Shown piece by piece: positions 24,718 to 34,773 of a DNA stretch of 64,000 bases. Location of the stretch: contig DXAU01000058.1 of the NCBI GenBank assembly GCA_019116885.1, positions 1-64,000 on the forward strand, given 5' to 3'. The notes under the pieces are model-generated. The model was not told the origin of the DNA and did no database searches. It was given only the letters and a program-made list of their open reading frames with translations. A program made the position numbers and the translations under genes. This stretch comes from Candidatus Mediterraneibacter pullistercoris. GTDB taxonomy: Bacteria > Bacillota > Clostridia > Lachnospirales > Lachnospiraceae. Position 1 is the stretch's first letter, and each line of letters starts with the position of its first letter.

Positions 24718-25635
24718 TCAAACCTGATAAGGGCGTCCGTGATCCTGGGTGTAAAGTATACGGCTCATATCTTCGGGAAGCGGCGCGGTAAAACTCATCT
24801 TTTCACCTGTCATGGGATGGGAGAAAGAGAGGTGGAAAGAATGTAACGCCTGACGGCTGATAAACTCTGTATCAGGATTGTACAGATAATCTCCGATCAG
24901 AGGATGGCCAATATATTTCATATGAACACGAATCTGATGGGTACGTCCTGTCTCCAGGATAAGGGAGACGAGGCTGTGACTGTTTTTTTCTTCTATGACG
25001 CGGTAGTGGGTGACTGCCGTTTCTCCGTTTTCAAAATCGATCCTGCGCTCGATGAGAGAACTTCCGGTTCTGCCGATGGGGGCATTTATCGTTCCTTCGG
25101 AAGGTGAGATTCTGCCGCGGACAAGGGCGAGATATTCCCGTGTGATCTCATGACGCATGGTCAGGCTGGAGAGAATAGCGGAGCTTACCATATGTTTTGC
25201 GATCACAGTCAGTCCGGAAGTGTCGCGGTCAAGACGGTTTGTACACCGGAAGATAAAAGGTTTTCCCTGCTCCTGATAGTAATACATAAGGGCGTTGGCC
25301 AGAGAGTTCCGGTAATTGTTAAGAGAAGGATGGACAGGCATGCCGGCGGCCTTGTTTGCTACAAGGATATCCTCGTCCTCATAGACGATATCAAGGGGCA
25401 GCTTTACTGCGGGAATATGTGGGGAGGACTCTGTTTCCTGAATGTGGACGGAAAGGATATCGCCGCTTTTGAGCGGCGTGCGCATATAAGACCAGACACC
25501 GTTTATGAGGATGCTTTCCGGCATCTTTTTCAGATGAGTCAGGCTCTGGGCTGAATAGCCGCGGCGGCGCAGATACTGCTCGATGCGCAGACCGCCGGAA
25601 TCCTCATCGATGTTGTAAGTAATCATCCGTTCCAT
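24718..25635 (-). CDS. RluA-family pseudouridine synthase
   Basis: 305 residues from the ATG at 25635, chosen because AGGAG lies seven bases upstream; a longer in-frame start at 25842 would overlap the tex gene. An N-terminal S4-like RNA-binding segment (about 15-70, IEQYLRRRGYSAQSLTHLKK) precedes the synthase domain with catalytic Asp in NRLDRDTSGLTVIAK and the late GRTHQIRVHM motif. It isomerises uridine in rRNA or tRNA; the exact site cannot be told from sequence alone. Confidence 0.92.
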   Translation of the reverse strand: MERMITYNIDEDSGGLRIEQYLRRRGYSAQSLTHLKKMPESILINGVWSYMRTPLKSGDILSVHIQETESSPHIPAVKLPLDIVYEDEDILVANKAAGMPVHPSLNNYRNSLANALMYYYQEQGKPFIFRCTNRLDRDTSGLTVIAKHMVSSAILSSLTMRHEITREYLALVRGRISPSEGTINAPIGRTGSSLIERRIDFENGETAVTHYRVIEEKNSHSLVSLILETGRTHQIRVHMKYIGHPLIGDYLYNPDTEFISRQALHSFHLSFSHPMTGEKMSFTAPLPEDMSRILYTQDHGRPYQV

Positions 25636-25840
25636 TGTGATAGCTCCTGTCTGTTGAAATGCGGCAGAGGTTCCTGTGGGTAATACTACGGATATTTTGC
25701 AGAATCCATGAAAGGATGTCAAGAAAAATATGCAGATGCCGGAAAAGTTCCAGACATTGGGCAGATACCGAAAATTTGTAGATTCTTCCGTCGATTTTAT
25801 GATAGAATAAGGGGAAAATGACAGAGAGGACAACTTGTAC

Positions 25841-27994
25841 ATGGATATTAATCAGAAACTGACAGAAGAATTGGCTGTAAAGCGCTGGCAGATCGATGCT
25901 GCCGTGAAGCTGATCGATGAGGGGAACACCATACCCTTTATCTCCAGATACAGAAAAGAGGCCACAGGCTCATTAAATGACGAACAGCTCAGAAAGCTCC
26001 ATGAGCGGCTGGGTTATCTGCGCAGTCTTGAGGAGAAGAAAGAACAGGTCATCTCCAGTATCGAAGAGCAGGGGAAGATGACAGAAGAGCTTAAAAGTCA
26101 GATCCTGGCGGCGGAGACGCTGGTGACAGTGGAAGATCTGTATCGCCCGTACCGTCCGAAAAGGCGGACGCGCGCTGCCATTGCCAAAGAGAAAGGGCTG
26201 GAGCCTCTGGCTGCTTTTATTATGCTGCAGAATACAGAGGAACCGCTGGAAGAGACTGCACGTCAGTATATTTCCGGGGAAAAAGAGGTAAAGAGCGCGG
26301 CGGAAGCCATTGCAGGAGCAAAAGACATCATTGCGGAGACGATTTCCGATCACGCAGATTACCGGAGCTGGATACGGAAGACCACGATGAAAAAAGGAAA
26401 AGTCACTTCCGTGGCAAAAGATCCTGATGCCGAGTCCGTGTATGAGACGTATTACGAATTTGAGGAGCCTGCCGCCAAACTGGCGGGACATAGGATCCTT
26501 GCTCTGAACCGCGGTGAGAAAGAAAAGTTTTTGACGGTAAAAGTGGCGGCGCCGGAGGAGGAGATCCTGCGCTATCTGGAGAAGAAGACGGTACACAGGG
26601 AAAATCCGTATACATCTCCGGTGCTCAAAGAGACGGTGGAGGACAGCTACCGCCGTCTGATCGCTCCGGCAATTGAGCGCGAGATCCGAAATGAACTGAC
26701 AGAGAGGGCGGAGGACGGCGCTATTGAAGTGTTCGGGAAGAACCTGCATCAGCTTCTGATGCAGCCGCCGATTTCCGGGAAAGTCGTGCTCGGATGGGAC
26801 CCGGCATTCCGGACAGGCTGCAAACTGGCCGTAGCAGACCCGACGGGCAAAGTGATCGGTACGACTGTAATCTATCCGACAGCGCCTACGACGCCGCAGA
26901 AAATCAAAGCGAGCAAAGACCTGCTGAAAAAGATTATACCGAAATACCATATTTCTCTGATTTCGCTTGGAAACGGGACTGCCTCGAGAGAGTCAGAACA
27001 GTTCATCGTTGAACTGCTCAAAGAGATTCCCGAAGAGAACGTTCAGTATGTGATCGTAAACGAGGCAGGCGCATCCGTCTATTCTGCGAGTAAGCTGGCC
27101 AGCGAAGAATTCCCCAATTTTGATGTGGGGCAGAGGAGCGCTGCATCCATCGCACGGCGCCTTCAGGATCCGCTTGCCGAACTGGTGAAAATAGATCCAA
27201 AATCTATCGGTGTAGGCCAGTATCAGCATGATATGAACCAGAAGAAGCTGGGCGAGTCATTAAACGGTGTAGTGGAGGACTGCGTGAACAAAGTGGGGGT
27301 GGATCTGAACACCGCCTCCGCCCCGCTGCTCTCTTACGTTTCGGGAATCAGCAGCACGATTGCGAAAAATATCGTGGCTTACCGGGAGGAGAACGGAAGA
27401 TTCACAAACAGGAGAGAGCTTCTGAAAGTGGCAAAATTAGGGCCGAAAGCATACGAACAGTGCGCCGGATTTATGAGGATTCAGGGCGGGGAGAACCCGC
27501 TTGACGCCACCGGGGTGCATCCGGAGTCCTATGAAGCGGCAGAGAAGCTGCTCAGGAAACAGGGGTTTACCCCGGCGGATATTGCCGGAGGCCGTCTGGC
27601 CGGTCTGCCGCTCACCATTAAAGATTATGGAAAACTTGCAGAAGAGCTGGGGATCGGGGAAATTACCCTGAGAGATATTGTAAAGGAACTGGAGAAACCT
27701 GCACGGGATCCCCGTGACGAGATGCCCAAACCAATCCTGCGCACAGATGTCCTGGAGATGAAAGACCTGAAAGAGGGTATGGTTCTTAAAGGAACAGTGA
27801 GGAATGTGATCGATTTCGGCGTGTTCGTGGATATCGGTGTTCATCAGGACGGGCTCGTACATATTTCACAGATCACGGACCGTTATATCAAACATCCGCT
27901 GGAAGTTGTGAGCGTGGGCGACATTGTGGAGGTCAAAGTTATGAGCGTGGATCTCAAAAAGAAGCGCATCCAGCTCACAATGCGCGGAATCTGA
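25841..27994 (+). CDS. tex: Tex-family S1 RNA-binding protein
   Basis: 717 residues from ATG 25841 (TTG at 25835 is also possible but closer to the AGAGAGGA site than usual). Domains in order: N-terminal helical Tex domain, YqgF/RuvC-like domain with GWDPAFRTGCKLAVAD near residue 325, helix-hairpin-helix region (LNTASAPLLSYVSGIS), and a C-terminal S1 domain (about 645-715) with GMVLKGTVRNVIDFGVFVDIG. Tex binds structured nucleic acid and influences transcription and RNA turnover in several bacteria; in Firmicutes its precise job is unsettled. Confidence 0.95.
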   Translation: MDINQKLTEELAVKRWQIDAAVKLIDEGNTIPFISRYRKEATGSLNDEQLRKLHERLGYLRSLEEKKEQVISSIEEQGKMTEELKSQILAAETLVTVEDLYRPYRPKRRTRAAIAKEKGLEPLAAFIMLQNTEEPLEETARQYISGEKEVKSAAEAIAGAKDIIAETISDHADYRSWIRKTTMKKGKVTSVAKDPDAESVYETYYEFEEPAAKLAGHRILALNRGEKEKFLTVKVAAPEEEILRYLEKKTVHRENPYTSPVLKETVEDSYRRLIAPAIEREIRNELTERAEDGAIEVFGKNLHQLLMQPPISGKVVLGWDPAFRTGCKLAVADPTGKVIGTTVIYPTAPTTPQKIKASKDLLKKIIPKYHISLISLGNGTASRESEQFIVELLKEIPEENVQYVIVNEAGASVYSASKLASEEFPNFDVGQRSAASIARRLQDPLAELVKIDPKSIGVGQYQHDMNQKKLGESLNGVVEDCVNKVGVDLNTASAPLLSYVSGISSTIAKNIVAYREENGRFTNRRELLKVAKLGPKAYEQCAGFMRIQGGENPLDATGVHPESYEAAEKLLRKQGFTPADIAGGRLAGLPLTIKDYGKLAEELGIGEITLRDIVKELEKPARDPRDEMPKPILRTDVLEMKDLKEGMVLKGTVRNVIDFGVFVDIGVHQDGLVHISQITDRYIKHPLEVVSVGDIVEVKVMSVDLKKKRIQLTMRGI

Positions 27995-28020
27995 AAAAGG
28001 CAGAGACAGCGGTATCCGGG

Positions 28021-28650
28021 TCAGTTGTCCTGGAGCAGCAGTCTGCCCAGTTCTTCGGGAGTCCCGGGATGATAATCTGCCGGGGCTTCTTTTTCGTGTG
28101 TTCCCCAGACTGCGAGGGCAGAGGCTGTGCCTGCGGCAGAGGCGCAGGAGATATCGTGCAGCGTATCCCCTACATAAAGGATACGGCTTTTATCCGCTCC
28201 GGTCATTTCCATATATTTCAGAAGCGGATCGGGGGCCGGCTTTGGGCTGGCGACATCGTCAGAACATATGATAGTTGTAAAATACTGGCAGAGAGGGAGG
28301 ACGTCGAAGATAAGTTCCAGTTCCTCGTGAGTCCTTGAAGTGATAATCCCCAGATGGCAGCCGGATTTTCTGAGCTGTACGAGCAGTTCCTTTATTCCGT
28401 CAAAGATATAGAACATATCCGTGTATTTTTTCTCGTTTTCAATCCAGACGGCAAGGGTGGCGTCTGGATCTTCTACTTTCAGCCGGTCAAGTGTAACGAC
28501 GGACGGGCAGGCGAGCGAAAAAGTAAGATCGCTGATCTCGTATGACAGTCCGTCCGTGGTCATCAGAGCATCTTTCAGCGCTGTAAGGATGTTCCTGGCA
28601 GTATTTATAAGGGTTCCGTCTACATCAAAGACAATATGATTATACTTCAT
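28021..28650 (-). CDS. HAD hydrolase, phosphoglycolate-phosphatase-like
   Basis: 209 residues from the ATG at 28650, with AGGAG ahead; the upstream in-frame ATG is rejected for lack of a site. Motif I FDVDGTLINTARNIL has the nucleophile and acid Asp. Motif II is IITSRTHEELE, motif III the Lys of SPKPAPDPLL, and motif IV VGDTLHDISCA. A helical cap of subtype IA lies between motif I and II. The substrate may be phosphoglycolate or another phosphoester. It converges on tex with 26 bases between the stops. Confidence 0.9.
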   Translation of the reverse strand: MKYNHIVFDVDGTLINTARNILTALKDALMTTDGLSYEISDLTFSLACPSVVTLDRLKVEDPDATLAVWIENEKKYTDMFYIFDGIKELLVQLRKSGCHLGIITSRTHEELELIFDVLPLCQYFTTIICSDDVASPKPAPDPLLKYMEMTGADKSRILYVGDTLHDISCASAAGTASALAVWGTHEKEAPADYHPGTPEELGRLLLQDN

Positions 28651-28776
28651 GAAAATTCTCCTGTCCGCCGCCCTTTGGAATACTGTCTGCAGAGCAGCTC
28701 TGTTTCTTTTTGTATTTGGCAAAGCTATTATAACAGGGCCTGGCGTCAGTGTACAAGAGCATATCCATTTCATCCC

Positions 28777-28816
28777 TTGACATTGTTGAAAATAGTTGTT
28801 ATATTACAAATATAAC
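28777..28816 (+). promoter_or_regulatory. Promoter with inverted repeat for the DnaJ-like gene
   Basis: Consensus TTGACA (28777-28782), 17-nt spacer, TATATT (28800-28805). An inverted repeat, GTTATATT (28798-28805) and AATATAAC (28809-28816) around ACA, covers the -10 box and may be an operator. It is not a CIRCE element. Confidence 0.75.
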
Positions 28817-28892
28817 AGTATGTTATGAAAGTATGTCCGCGCGGCGGATATTCTGAGAATAGAAACTATGATAAAGCAGGAGGGCGGACGAA

Positions 28893-29834
28893 ATGGCAGG
28901 AAAAAGAGATTATTATGAAGTGCTGGGAATTGGCAGAGATGCTGATGATGCACAGATAAAAAAAGCATACCGGAGACTTGCAAAGAAGTATCATCCAGAT
29001 ACAAATTCGGGTAATGAGGCAGAGCAGAAATTCAAAGAAGTCACGGAGGCATATCACGTCCTGAGTGATAAAGAGAAACGGAAAATGTACGATCAGTTCG
29101 GGCATGCCGCCTTTGACCAGAGCGGTGAAGACTCTCCTGGCGGAGGCGGATACTGGAAGTCCTATGGCGGCCCTCAGAGAGGGTATCAGGAGTATCATTT
29201 TGAGAGCGGAAATATGGACGATATGTTCGGAGATATTTTTGGGGATATTTTCGGCGGCTTCCGCGGCAGAAGTTCCCGGAAGAGGGGTTCTGATCTCCAT
29301 GCGGAAGTAACGGTCGGTTTCGACGAGGCGGTATTCGGGTGCGACAAGGTGATACGTCTGCAGAATCCTTCTGATCCAAACGGCGGTGTGCAGTCGCTCC
29401 AGGTACACATTCCTGCGGGCATTGACACAGGGAAATCCATCCGGCTCAAAGGTAGGGGGATGCCCGGGGCAAACGGCGGTGAGTCCGGCGACATGCTTCT
29501 GAGAGTGACTGTGGCAGAGAAACCGGGCTATGAGAGGAAGGGCCTGGATGTGTACACGACAGTGTTTGTCCCGTTTACAACAGCAGTGTTCGGGGGAGAA
29601 GCAGTGGTAGACACATTGTACGGCAGCGTCCTCTGCAAGATCAGAGAAGGGACTCAGTCGGGAACTAAGATTCGTTTAAGAGGCAAAGGCATTGTTTCCA
29701 TGAAAGATTCATCTGTACACGGAGACCAGTATGTGACAGTTCAAATCGAAGTGCCGGGGCATCTGGACGAGACGGCGAAACAGAAACTGAGAGAATTTGA
29801 AGCAGCTTATGGCGGAAGAGCACGGACAGCGTAA
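28893..29834 (+). CDS. DnaJ-like co-chaperone without zinc finger (CbpA type)
   Basis: 313 residues. The J domain (4-70) has the HPD triad in [10 protein letters not shown] needed to stimulate DnaK ATPase. A Gly/Phe-rich linker (about 75-125, [13 protein letters not shown]) leads into the two beta-barrel client-binding domains and C-terminal dimer helix (about 135-310). The four-CXXCXGXG zinc domain of true DnaJ is absent, so this is a type II Hsp40 such as CbpA. It is not beside dnaK or grpE here, and it has its own strong promoter. Confidence 0.93.
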   Translation: MAGKRDYYEVLGIGRDADDAQIKKAYRRLAKKYHPDTNSGNEAEQKFKEVTEAYHVLSDKEKRKMYDQFGHAAFDQSGEDSPGGGGYWKSYGGPQRGYQEYHFESGNMDDMFGDIFGDIFGGFRGRSSRKRGSDLHAEVTVGFDEAVFGCDKVIRLQNPSDPNGGVQSLQVHIPAGIDTGKSIRLKGRGMPGANGGESGDMLLRVTVAEKPGYERKGLDVYTTVFVPFTTAVFGGEAVVDTLYGSVLCKIREGTQSGTKIRLRGKGIVSMKDSSVHGDQYVTVQIEVPGHLDETAKQKLREFEAAYGGRARTA

Positions 29835-29858
29835 AGAAGGACTACTTTCTACCTTTTA

Positions 29859-29887
29859 TTGCGTTCGGACTGTGAATTTGTTATGAT
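29859..29887 (+). promoter_or_regulatory. Promoter of rpiB
   Basis: TTGCGT (29859-29864), 17-nt spacer, TATGAT (29882-29887), about 80 nt before rpiB. Confidence 0.6.
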
Positions 29888-29967
29888 AGTATGGTAGGAT
29901 AAAAAGAGAGAACATAATAAAGCAGTCATAGCGCGCTGGGACTGCGGTAAGAAAGAGGGATACAGGT

Positions 29968-30408
29968 ATGAAGATAGGCATCGGAAACGATCATTCCGCT
30001 CTGGAACTCAAGGCAGAGATCATAGAGTTTCTGAAAGAAAAGGGACACGAAATCATTGATTACGGAACAAACTCTTCTCAGAGCTGTGACTACCCGGTTT
30101 ATGGCGAGATTGTGGCGAGAGCGGTGGCGTCGGGAGAAGTGGAGCAGGGAATCCTGATCTGCGGAACCGGCCTTGGAATTTCTCTTGCGGCGAATAAGGT
30201 AAAAGGCATCCGGGCAGCAGTGTGCAGCGAGCCGTTTACAGCAAAGATGGCCAGAGCGCACAACAACTGCAACATCCTGGCATTTGGCGCCAGGGTCGTA
30301 GGCGGAGAACTGGCTAAGATGATGGTGGATACATGGCTTAATACGGAGTTTGAAGGCGGACGTCATCAGAGGAGAGTGGATATGATTATGGCAGTCGAGG
30401 AGAAGTGA
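29968..30408 (+). CDS. rpiB: Ribose-5-phosphate isomerase B (RpiB/LacAB family)
   Basis: 146 residues, usual length for the family. The start IGIGNDHSALELK corresponds to the IGSDHAG motif, and GILICGTGLGISLAANKVKGIRAA contains the base Cys and phosphate loop. RpiB interconverts ribose 5-phosphate and ribulose 5-phosphate in the non-oxidative pentose phosphate pathway; some members act on allose or galactose 6-phosphate. The TGA overlaps the ATG of the next gene. Confidence 0.93.
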   Translation: MKIGIGNDHSALELKAEIIEFLKEKGHEIIDYGTNSSQSCDYPVYGEIVARAVASGEVEQGILICGTGLGISLAANKVKGIRAAVCSEPFTAKMARAHNNCNILAFGARVVGGELAKMMVDTWLNTEFEGGRHQRRVDMIMAVEEK

Positions 30409-31442
30409 TGCATATTTATCATCTGACACAGTGGCTGATGTTCTTTTTCATTTACAGTTTTATCGGCTGGGTCTGGGAGAGCTGCTACGTATCGGTGAGA
30501 AAACATCGTTGGGTGAACCGGGGATTTCTCCACGGACCAATGCTTCCGATCTATGGTTCAGGCGCACTTGCAATTCTCATCAGTACCATTGGATTCAGAG
30601 ATGATCTGCGGTTTATTTTCTTTTTCGGAATGATTGCTGCCACAGCGCTCGAGTATATCACGGGCGTAGTGATGGAGCGCCTTTTTCATGTCAGATACTG
30701 GGATTACAGCAATCAGAAACTGAATCTGAACGGATATATCTGCGTGAGTTCTTCCATCTGCTGGGGTGTGTTTTCCATATTGCTTGTGCGCGTGATCCAT
30801 GTGCCCATCGAAGAGGCGGTTCTGGATATCCCGCTGGTTATCACAGATGCTGTGGCGCTGGTGCTGACAGCAGCCGCATCTGTGGATCTGACCCAGTCTT
30901 TCAATGAGGCTATGGATCTCAAGCATGTGCTTATGCAGCTTGAGGCGAGTAAAGAGCAGATAAAGAAGATGCAGGAGAAGCTAAAGGCTGTCTCCGAAGA
31001 AATGCTGACAGATTACAGACAGCGCTCGGAAGAACTCCGGAGAGATTACAGAAGACGTTCGGATAAGCTCATAGAGGACTACCGGTTGCATGCGGCCGAA
31101 CTGGCGGAGAAAAACCGTTTTCGCAAAAAAGCATATCTGGAATGGATTGACTTGAAGCGCGAGCAGAAGCGCCTCCAGCTTGAAGAACTCAGGGAACACG
31201 CAGAATCTCTTATGAAGGAAAAGATCCCTTCCAGAATGGATGCGCTGACAGGAAAAGAGTGGCGTGATGAACTGGCTGCGCTGAAGAAAAATATTGCAGG
31301 AGAATTCAGCCGGATGAGCTCGAGGACGGATAAGAGCTATCTTCATATTGCAAGCCAGCTTAGGAGAAATCCGACTGCGGCGTCTAAAAAGTTTACAAAA
31401 GCTCTTGAGGAACTAAAAAGTTCACTGGATAATATAAAGTAA
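30408..31442 (+). CDS. CmpB-like membrane protein with C-terminal coiled coil
   Basis: 344 residues from the ATG at 30408 (a GTG at 30405 is possible). The first 170 residues hold four or five membrane helices and the conserved features of the putative ABC-permease family PF06541: FFIYSFIGWVWESCYVS, NRGFLHGPMLPIYG, and MERLFHVRYWDYS. Residues about 180-300 form a charged coiled coil (repeated YRQRSEELRRDYRRRSDKL). The family name implies transport, but no ATPase is nearby and the function is unproven. It is translationally coupled to rpiB. Confidence 0.8.
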   Translation: MHIYHLTQWLMFFFIYSFIGWVWESCYVSVRKHRWVNRGFLHGPMLPIYGSGALAILISTIGFRDDLRFIFFFGMIAATALEYITGVVMERLFHVRYWDYSNQKLNLNGYICVSSSICWGVFSILLVRVIHVPIEEAVLDIPLVITDAVALVLTAAASVDLTQSFNEAMDLKHVLMQLEASKEQIKKMQEKLKAVSEEMLTDYRQRSEELRRDYRRRSDKLIEDYRLHAAELAEKNRFRKKAYLEWIDLKREQKRLQLEELREHAESLMKEKIPSRMDALTGKEWRDELAALKKNIAGEFSRMSSRTDKSYLHIASQLRRNPTAASKKFTKALEELKSSLDNIK

Positions 31443-31481
31443 TCGATACGCGGCAGGAACAAAGAGAAAGGAACGGGACAA

Positions 31482-32120
31482 ATGACAAAGAAGCAGCGTG
31501 CTTTGGAAGTGATTGAACGATTGAAAAAGGAATATCCGGACGCGGGATGTACGCTGGATTACGATCAGGCGTGGAAACTTTTGGTCAGTGTACGCCTTGC
31601 GGCCCAGTGTACGGACGCCCGTGTAAATGTGGTGGTGGAGGGGCTGTATGAGAAATATCCCGATATCAGCGCTCTGGCGGATGCGGATGTGAACGACATT
31701 GAAGAGATTGTGCGTCCCTGTGGTCTTGGAAAGAGCAAAGCACGGGATATCAGCGCCTGTATGAAGATGATCCGGGACGAATATGGCGGAAAAGTGCCGG
31801 ATGATTTTGACGCTCTCCTTAAGCTTCCCGGGGTTGGGAGAAAGAGTGCGAATCTGATTATGGGCGATGTGTTCGGGAAACCGGCGATTGTAACGGATAC
31901 TCACTGCATCCGTCTCGTCAACCGCATCGGCCTGGTGGATGGCATAAAAGAACCGAAGAAAGTAGAGATGGCTCTCTGGAAGATCGTACCGCCTGAGGAG
32001 GGAAGTGATTTCTGCCACAGGCTCGTCTATCATGGGCGGGATGTCTGTACTGCGCGGACGAAGCCGTACTGTGACAGATGCTGCCTTGCAGATATCTGTA
32101 AGAAAGCCGGCGTATCATAG
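31482..32120 (+). CDS. nth: Endonuclease III
   Basis: 212 residues. The helix-hairpin-helix LPGVGRKSANLIM contains the catalytic Lys, the Asp is in VTDTHCIRLVNRIG, and the iron-sulfur cluster ligands are seen as C-X6-C-X2-C-X5-C at the C-terminus (CTARTKPYCDRCCLADIC). It removes oxidised pyrimidines and nicks the abasic site. A second enzyme of the same superfamily, the MutY half of the fusion at 14465, is encoded elsewhere in the window. Confidence 0.96.
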   Translation: MTKKQRALEVIERLKKEYPDAGCTLDYDQAWKLLVSVRLAAQCTDARVNVVVEGLYEKYPDISALADADVNDIEEIVRPCGLGKSKARDISACMKMIRDEYGGKVPDDFDALLKLPGVGRKSANLIMGDVFGKPAIVTDTHCIRLVNRIGLVDGIKEPKKVEMALWKIVPPEEGSDFCHRLVYHGRDVCTARTKPYCDRCCLADICKKAGVS

Positions 32121-32225
32121 ATACCAGGCGCAGAGCCGGGGCGTATGGATTCTAAATTCTGGCAGGAGAGCGAATAGAAACAGAGAAATATATTTAAAAT
32201 AAAAAAGAAAGATGAGGAGACAGAG

Positions 32226-34760
32226 ATGAAAAGTATCAGACTCAGAGACAATTTTTACTGGACAGGCATCATTGACGATCAGCTTAGAGTATTCGACATC
32301 ATTATGTATACAGAGTTTGGGACAACCTATAACTCTTATGTGATGAGAGCCGGAGACAAGACGGTCCTCTTTGAGACGGCGAAGGCAAAATTTTTTGACG
32401 AGTATATCGAGAAGCTCGGCGAGGTGATCGATGTACGCAAGATCGACTATCTCGTCGTGAGCCATACAGAACCGGATCACGCCGGAAGTGTGGAGAGGCT
32501 TCTCGACTACAGTCCGCAGATGAAGGTTATCGCAACAGGCTGCGCGCTCGGCTTCCTGAAAGAGATTGTGAACCGGGATTTTGTCGGTATCCCTGCAAGG
32601 GACGAGGAGAAGATGACAATCGGAAACCGGACGCTTAAGTTTATGTTTGTGCCGAATCTGCACTGGCCGGATACGATGTATACATTCATCGAGGAGGAGC
32701 AGATTCTGGTTACGTGTGATTCGTTCGGTTCACACTACTGTCTGCCGGAAGTGATATCTTCAGAGATTAAAAATGAAGAGGATTATCAGAAAGCGCTGAA
32801 ATATTATTATGACTGCATTATCGGTCCGTACAAGCCGTTTATGTTAAAGGCCCTTGACCGTGTTGAAAATATGGACATTTCCATGATATGTACAGGGCAC
32901 GGACCAGTACTTGTGGGAGACCGTATCAAGGCAGTGATGAAACAGTACAGAGAGTGGTCGACAGTTGTAAACCCGAATCCGAAGAAGACGGTCATCATCC
33001 CGTATGTGAGCGCTTACGGATATACGAAATCCCTGGCGGAAAAAATCGCCGAAGGTGTGCGCGACAGCGGTGATATTGATGTGCGTTCCTATGATATGGT
33101 GGAAGCGGATGCTGCGAAAGTAAATGAAGAACTGCTCTTTGCGGACGGTATTCTGTTCGGTACTCCGACCATCGTGGGCGAGGCGTTAAAGCCGATCTGG
33201 GATCTGACGCTTGGCATGTTCCCTGCGACTCACGGAGGAAAATACGCCGGCGCTTTCGGAAGCTACGGCTGGAGCGGCGAGGGTGTTCCGAATATTACAG
33301 AGAGACTCAGACAGCTCAAAATGAAAGTGTCAGAAGGTTTCCGCGTGAGGTTCAAACCGTCGGAGGCCGATCTTGTAAGCGCTTATGAGTATGGATATCA
33401 GTTCGGGTGCGTTGTACAGAACAAAGAACCTGTGAAACCGAAGAAAAAAGGTACGAGAAGTCTTGTGAAATGTCTTGTGTGCGGAGAAATTTTTGATTCA
33501 TCACTGGAGATATGCCCGGTGTGCGGCGTCGGGAAAGAGAACTTCGTCTCTGTAGAAGTAGAAGAAACTGGTTACGAGAACAATACGCAAGAGTATTATG
33601 TAATTCTTGGAAACGGCGCAGCGGGATTTAATGCGGCGAAAGCCATCCGGGAACGCGACAATACAGGCTCTATCGTGATGATCTCAAACGAGCCTCATCC
33701 GTCATACAACCGTCCGATGCTGACAAAATCAATCGTAGCAGGTCTGAGTGCAGAACAGATTGCCATAGAAAGTCCCGGATGGTATGAGGAGAACCGGGTA
33801 TATCAGATGCTTGGCAAGCAGGTGGATTCTGTTGATATGGAAGCAAAGGAAGTTCTCCTGGACAGCGGAGAAAAAGTACAGTTTACGCGGCTTATCTATG
33901 CGCTGGGAAGCGAGTGCTTTATCCCGCCGATGGAGGGGCACGGACTGCCGGAGGTTGTGGCGATCCGCAGGCTCAGCGATGTGGAGAAAGTGGAGAGCCT
34001 TATGGAGAAATCAGAGCATGCAGTTGTGATAGGCGGCGGTGTGCTGGGGCTTGAGGCGGCCTGGGAATTAAAGAAAGCGGGCCTGTCCGTGACTGTGCTC
34101 GAGGTGGCACCTGTTCTTATGGGACGCCAGCTCGACAACGGATCTGCGGAGATATTAAAAGAGATCGCGGCAAAACATGATATCACGATCTGTACCGGCG
34201 TCTCGGTGGCTGCGATTGAAGGCGAAGAACACGTGAGCGGAGTGCGTCTGGCTGGCGGTGAGACTATACCGGCTGAACTGGTAGTTGTATCTGCGGGCAT
34301 CCGGGCGAAGACAGAACTGGCAGGTGAGATGGGGCTTGAAATCGGACGCGCGGTCAAAGTGGACAGCCATATGGAAACAAACATACCGGGAGTCTATGCA
34401 TGCGGCGACTGTGCAGAGTACGAGGGCGTCAACTATGCCATCTGGCCTGAGGCGGTAGAACAGGGCCGGATTGCCGGGGCGAACGCTGTGGGTGAGGAGA
34501 CAGAGTATGAGCCGGTAGAGGCGGCGCTTACTTTCCACGGAATGAACACAGCGCTCTTTGCTGCCGGAGACAATGGAAAGAATCCGAATCTCCTTTACAA
34601 AACAGTTGAGTACCGTGATATGGGCAAGGGACAATACAGAAAATATTATTTCCTCAACAACAGGCTGTCCGGAGTGATCATGATCGGTGATCTCAGCGAG
34701 ATGGCGAAGATGACAGAAGCGCTGAAGAAACACGCTTCCTATAAAGAGGTAATAAAGTAA
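32226..34760 (+). CDS. Flavodiiron protein fused to rubredoxin-like domain and NAD(P)H:rubredoxin oxidoreductase
   Basis: 844 residues. About 1-250: metallo-beta-lactamase-like diiron domain with SHTEPDHAGS (H-X-E-X-D-H ligands), NLHWPDTMYTF, CDSFGSHY and CTGHGPV. About 255-400: flavodoxin-like FMN domain (VSAYGYTKSLAEKIAEGV). Cys416, 419, 430 and 433: a short rubredoxin domain with ten residues between the pairs, closer to that of rubrerythrin than to free rubredoxin. About 450-844: FAD/NAD(P)H oxidoreductase with ILGNGAAGFNAAKAI and a second GGGVLGLEAAW. The chain thus contains the whole path from NAD(P)H to the diiron site. It should reduce oxygen or nitric oxide in the cytoplasm of this anaerobe. 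Confidence 0.95.
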   Translation: MKSIRLRDNFYWTGIIDDQLRVFDIIMYTEFGTTYNSYVMRAGDKTVLFETAKAKFFDEYIEKLGEVIDVRKIDYLVVSHTEPDHAGSVERLLDYSPQMKVIATGCALGFLKEIVNRDFVGIPARDEEKMTIGNRTLKFMFVPNLHWPDTMYTFIEEEQILVTCDSFGSHYCLPEVISSEIKNEEDYQKALKYYYDCIIGPYKPFMLKALDRVENMDISMICTGHGPVLVGDRIKAVMKQYREWSTVVNPNPKKTVIIPYVSAYGYTKSLAEKIAEGVRDSGDIDVRSYDMVEADAAKVNEELLFADGILFGTPTIVGEALKPIWDLTLGMFPATHGGKYAGAFGSYGWSGEGVPNITERLRQLKMKVSEGFRVRFKPSEADLVSAYEYGYQFGCVVQNKEPVKPKKKGTRSLVKCLVCGEIFDSSLEICPVCGVGKENFVSVEVEETGYENNTQEYYVILGNGAAGFNAAKAIRERDNTGSIVMISNEPHPSYNRPMLTKSIVAGLSAEQIAIESPGWYEENRVYQMLGKQVDSVDMEAKEVLLDSGEKVQFTRLIYALGSECFIPPMEGHGLPEVVAIRRLSDVEKVESLMEKSEHAVVIGGGVLGLEAAWELKKAGLSVTVLEVAPVLMGRQLDNGSAEILKEIAAKHDITICTGVSVAAIEGEEHVSGVRLAGGETIPAELVVVSAGIRAKTELAGEMGLEIGRAVKVDSHMETNIPGVYACGDCAEYEGVNYAIWPEAVEQGRIAGANAVGEETEYEPVEAALTFHGMNTALFAAGDNGKNPNLLYKTVEYRDMGKGQYRKYYFLNNRLSGVIMIGDLSEMAKMTEALKKHASYKEVIK

Positions 34761-34773
34761 ACGGTCATACAGC

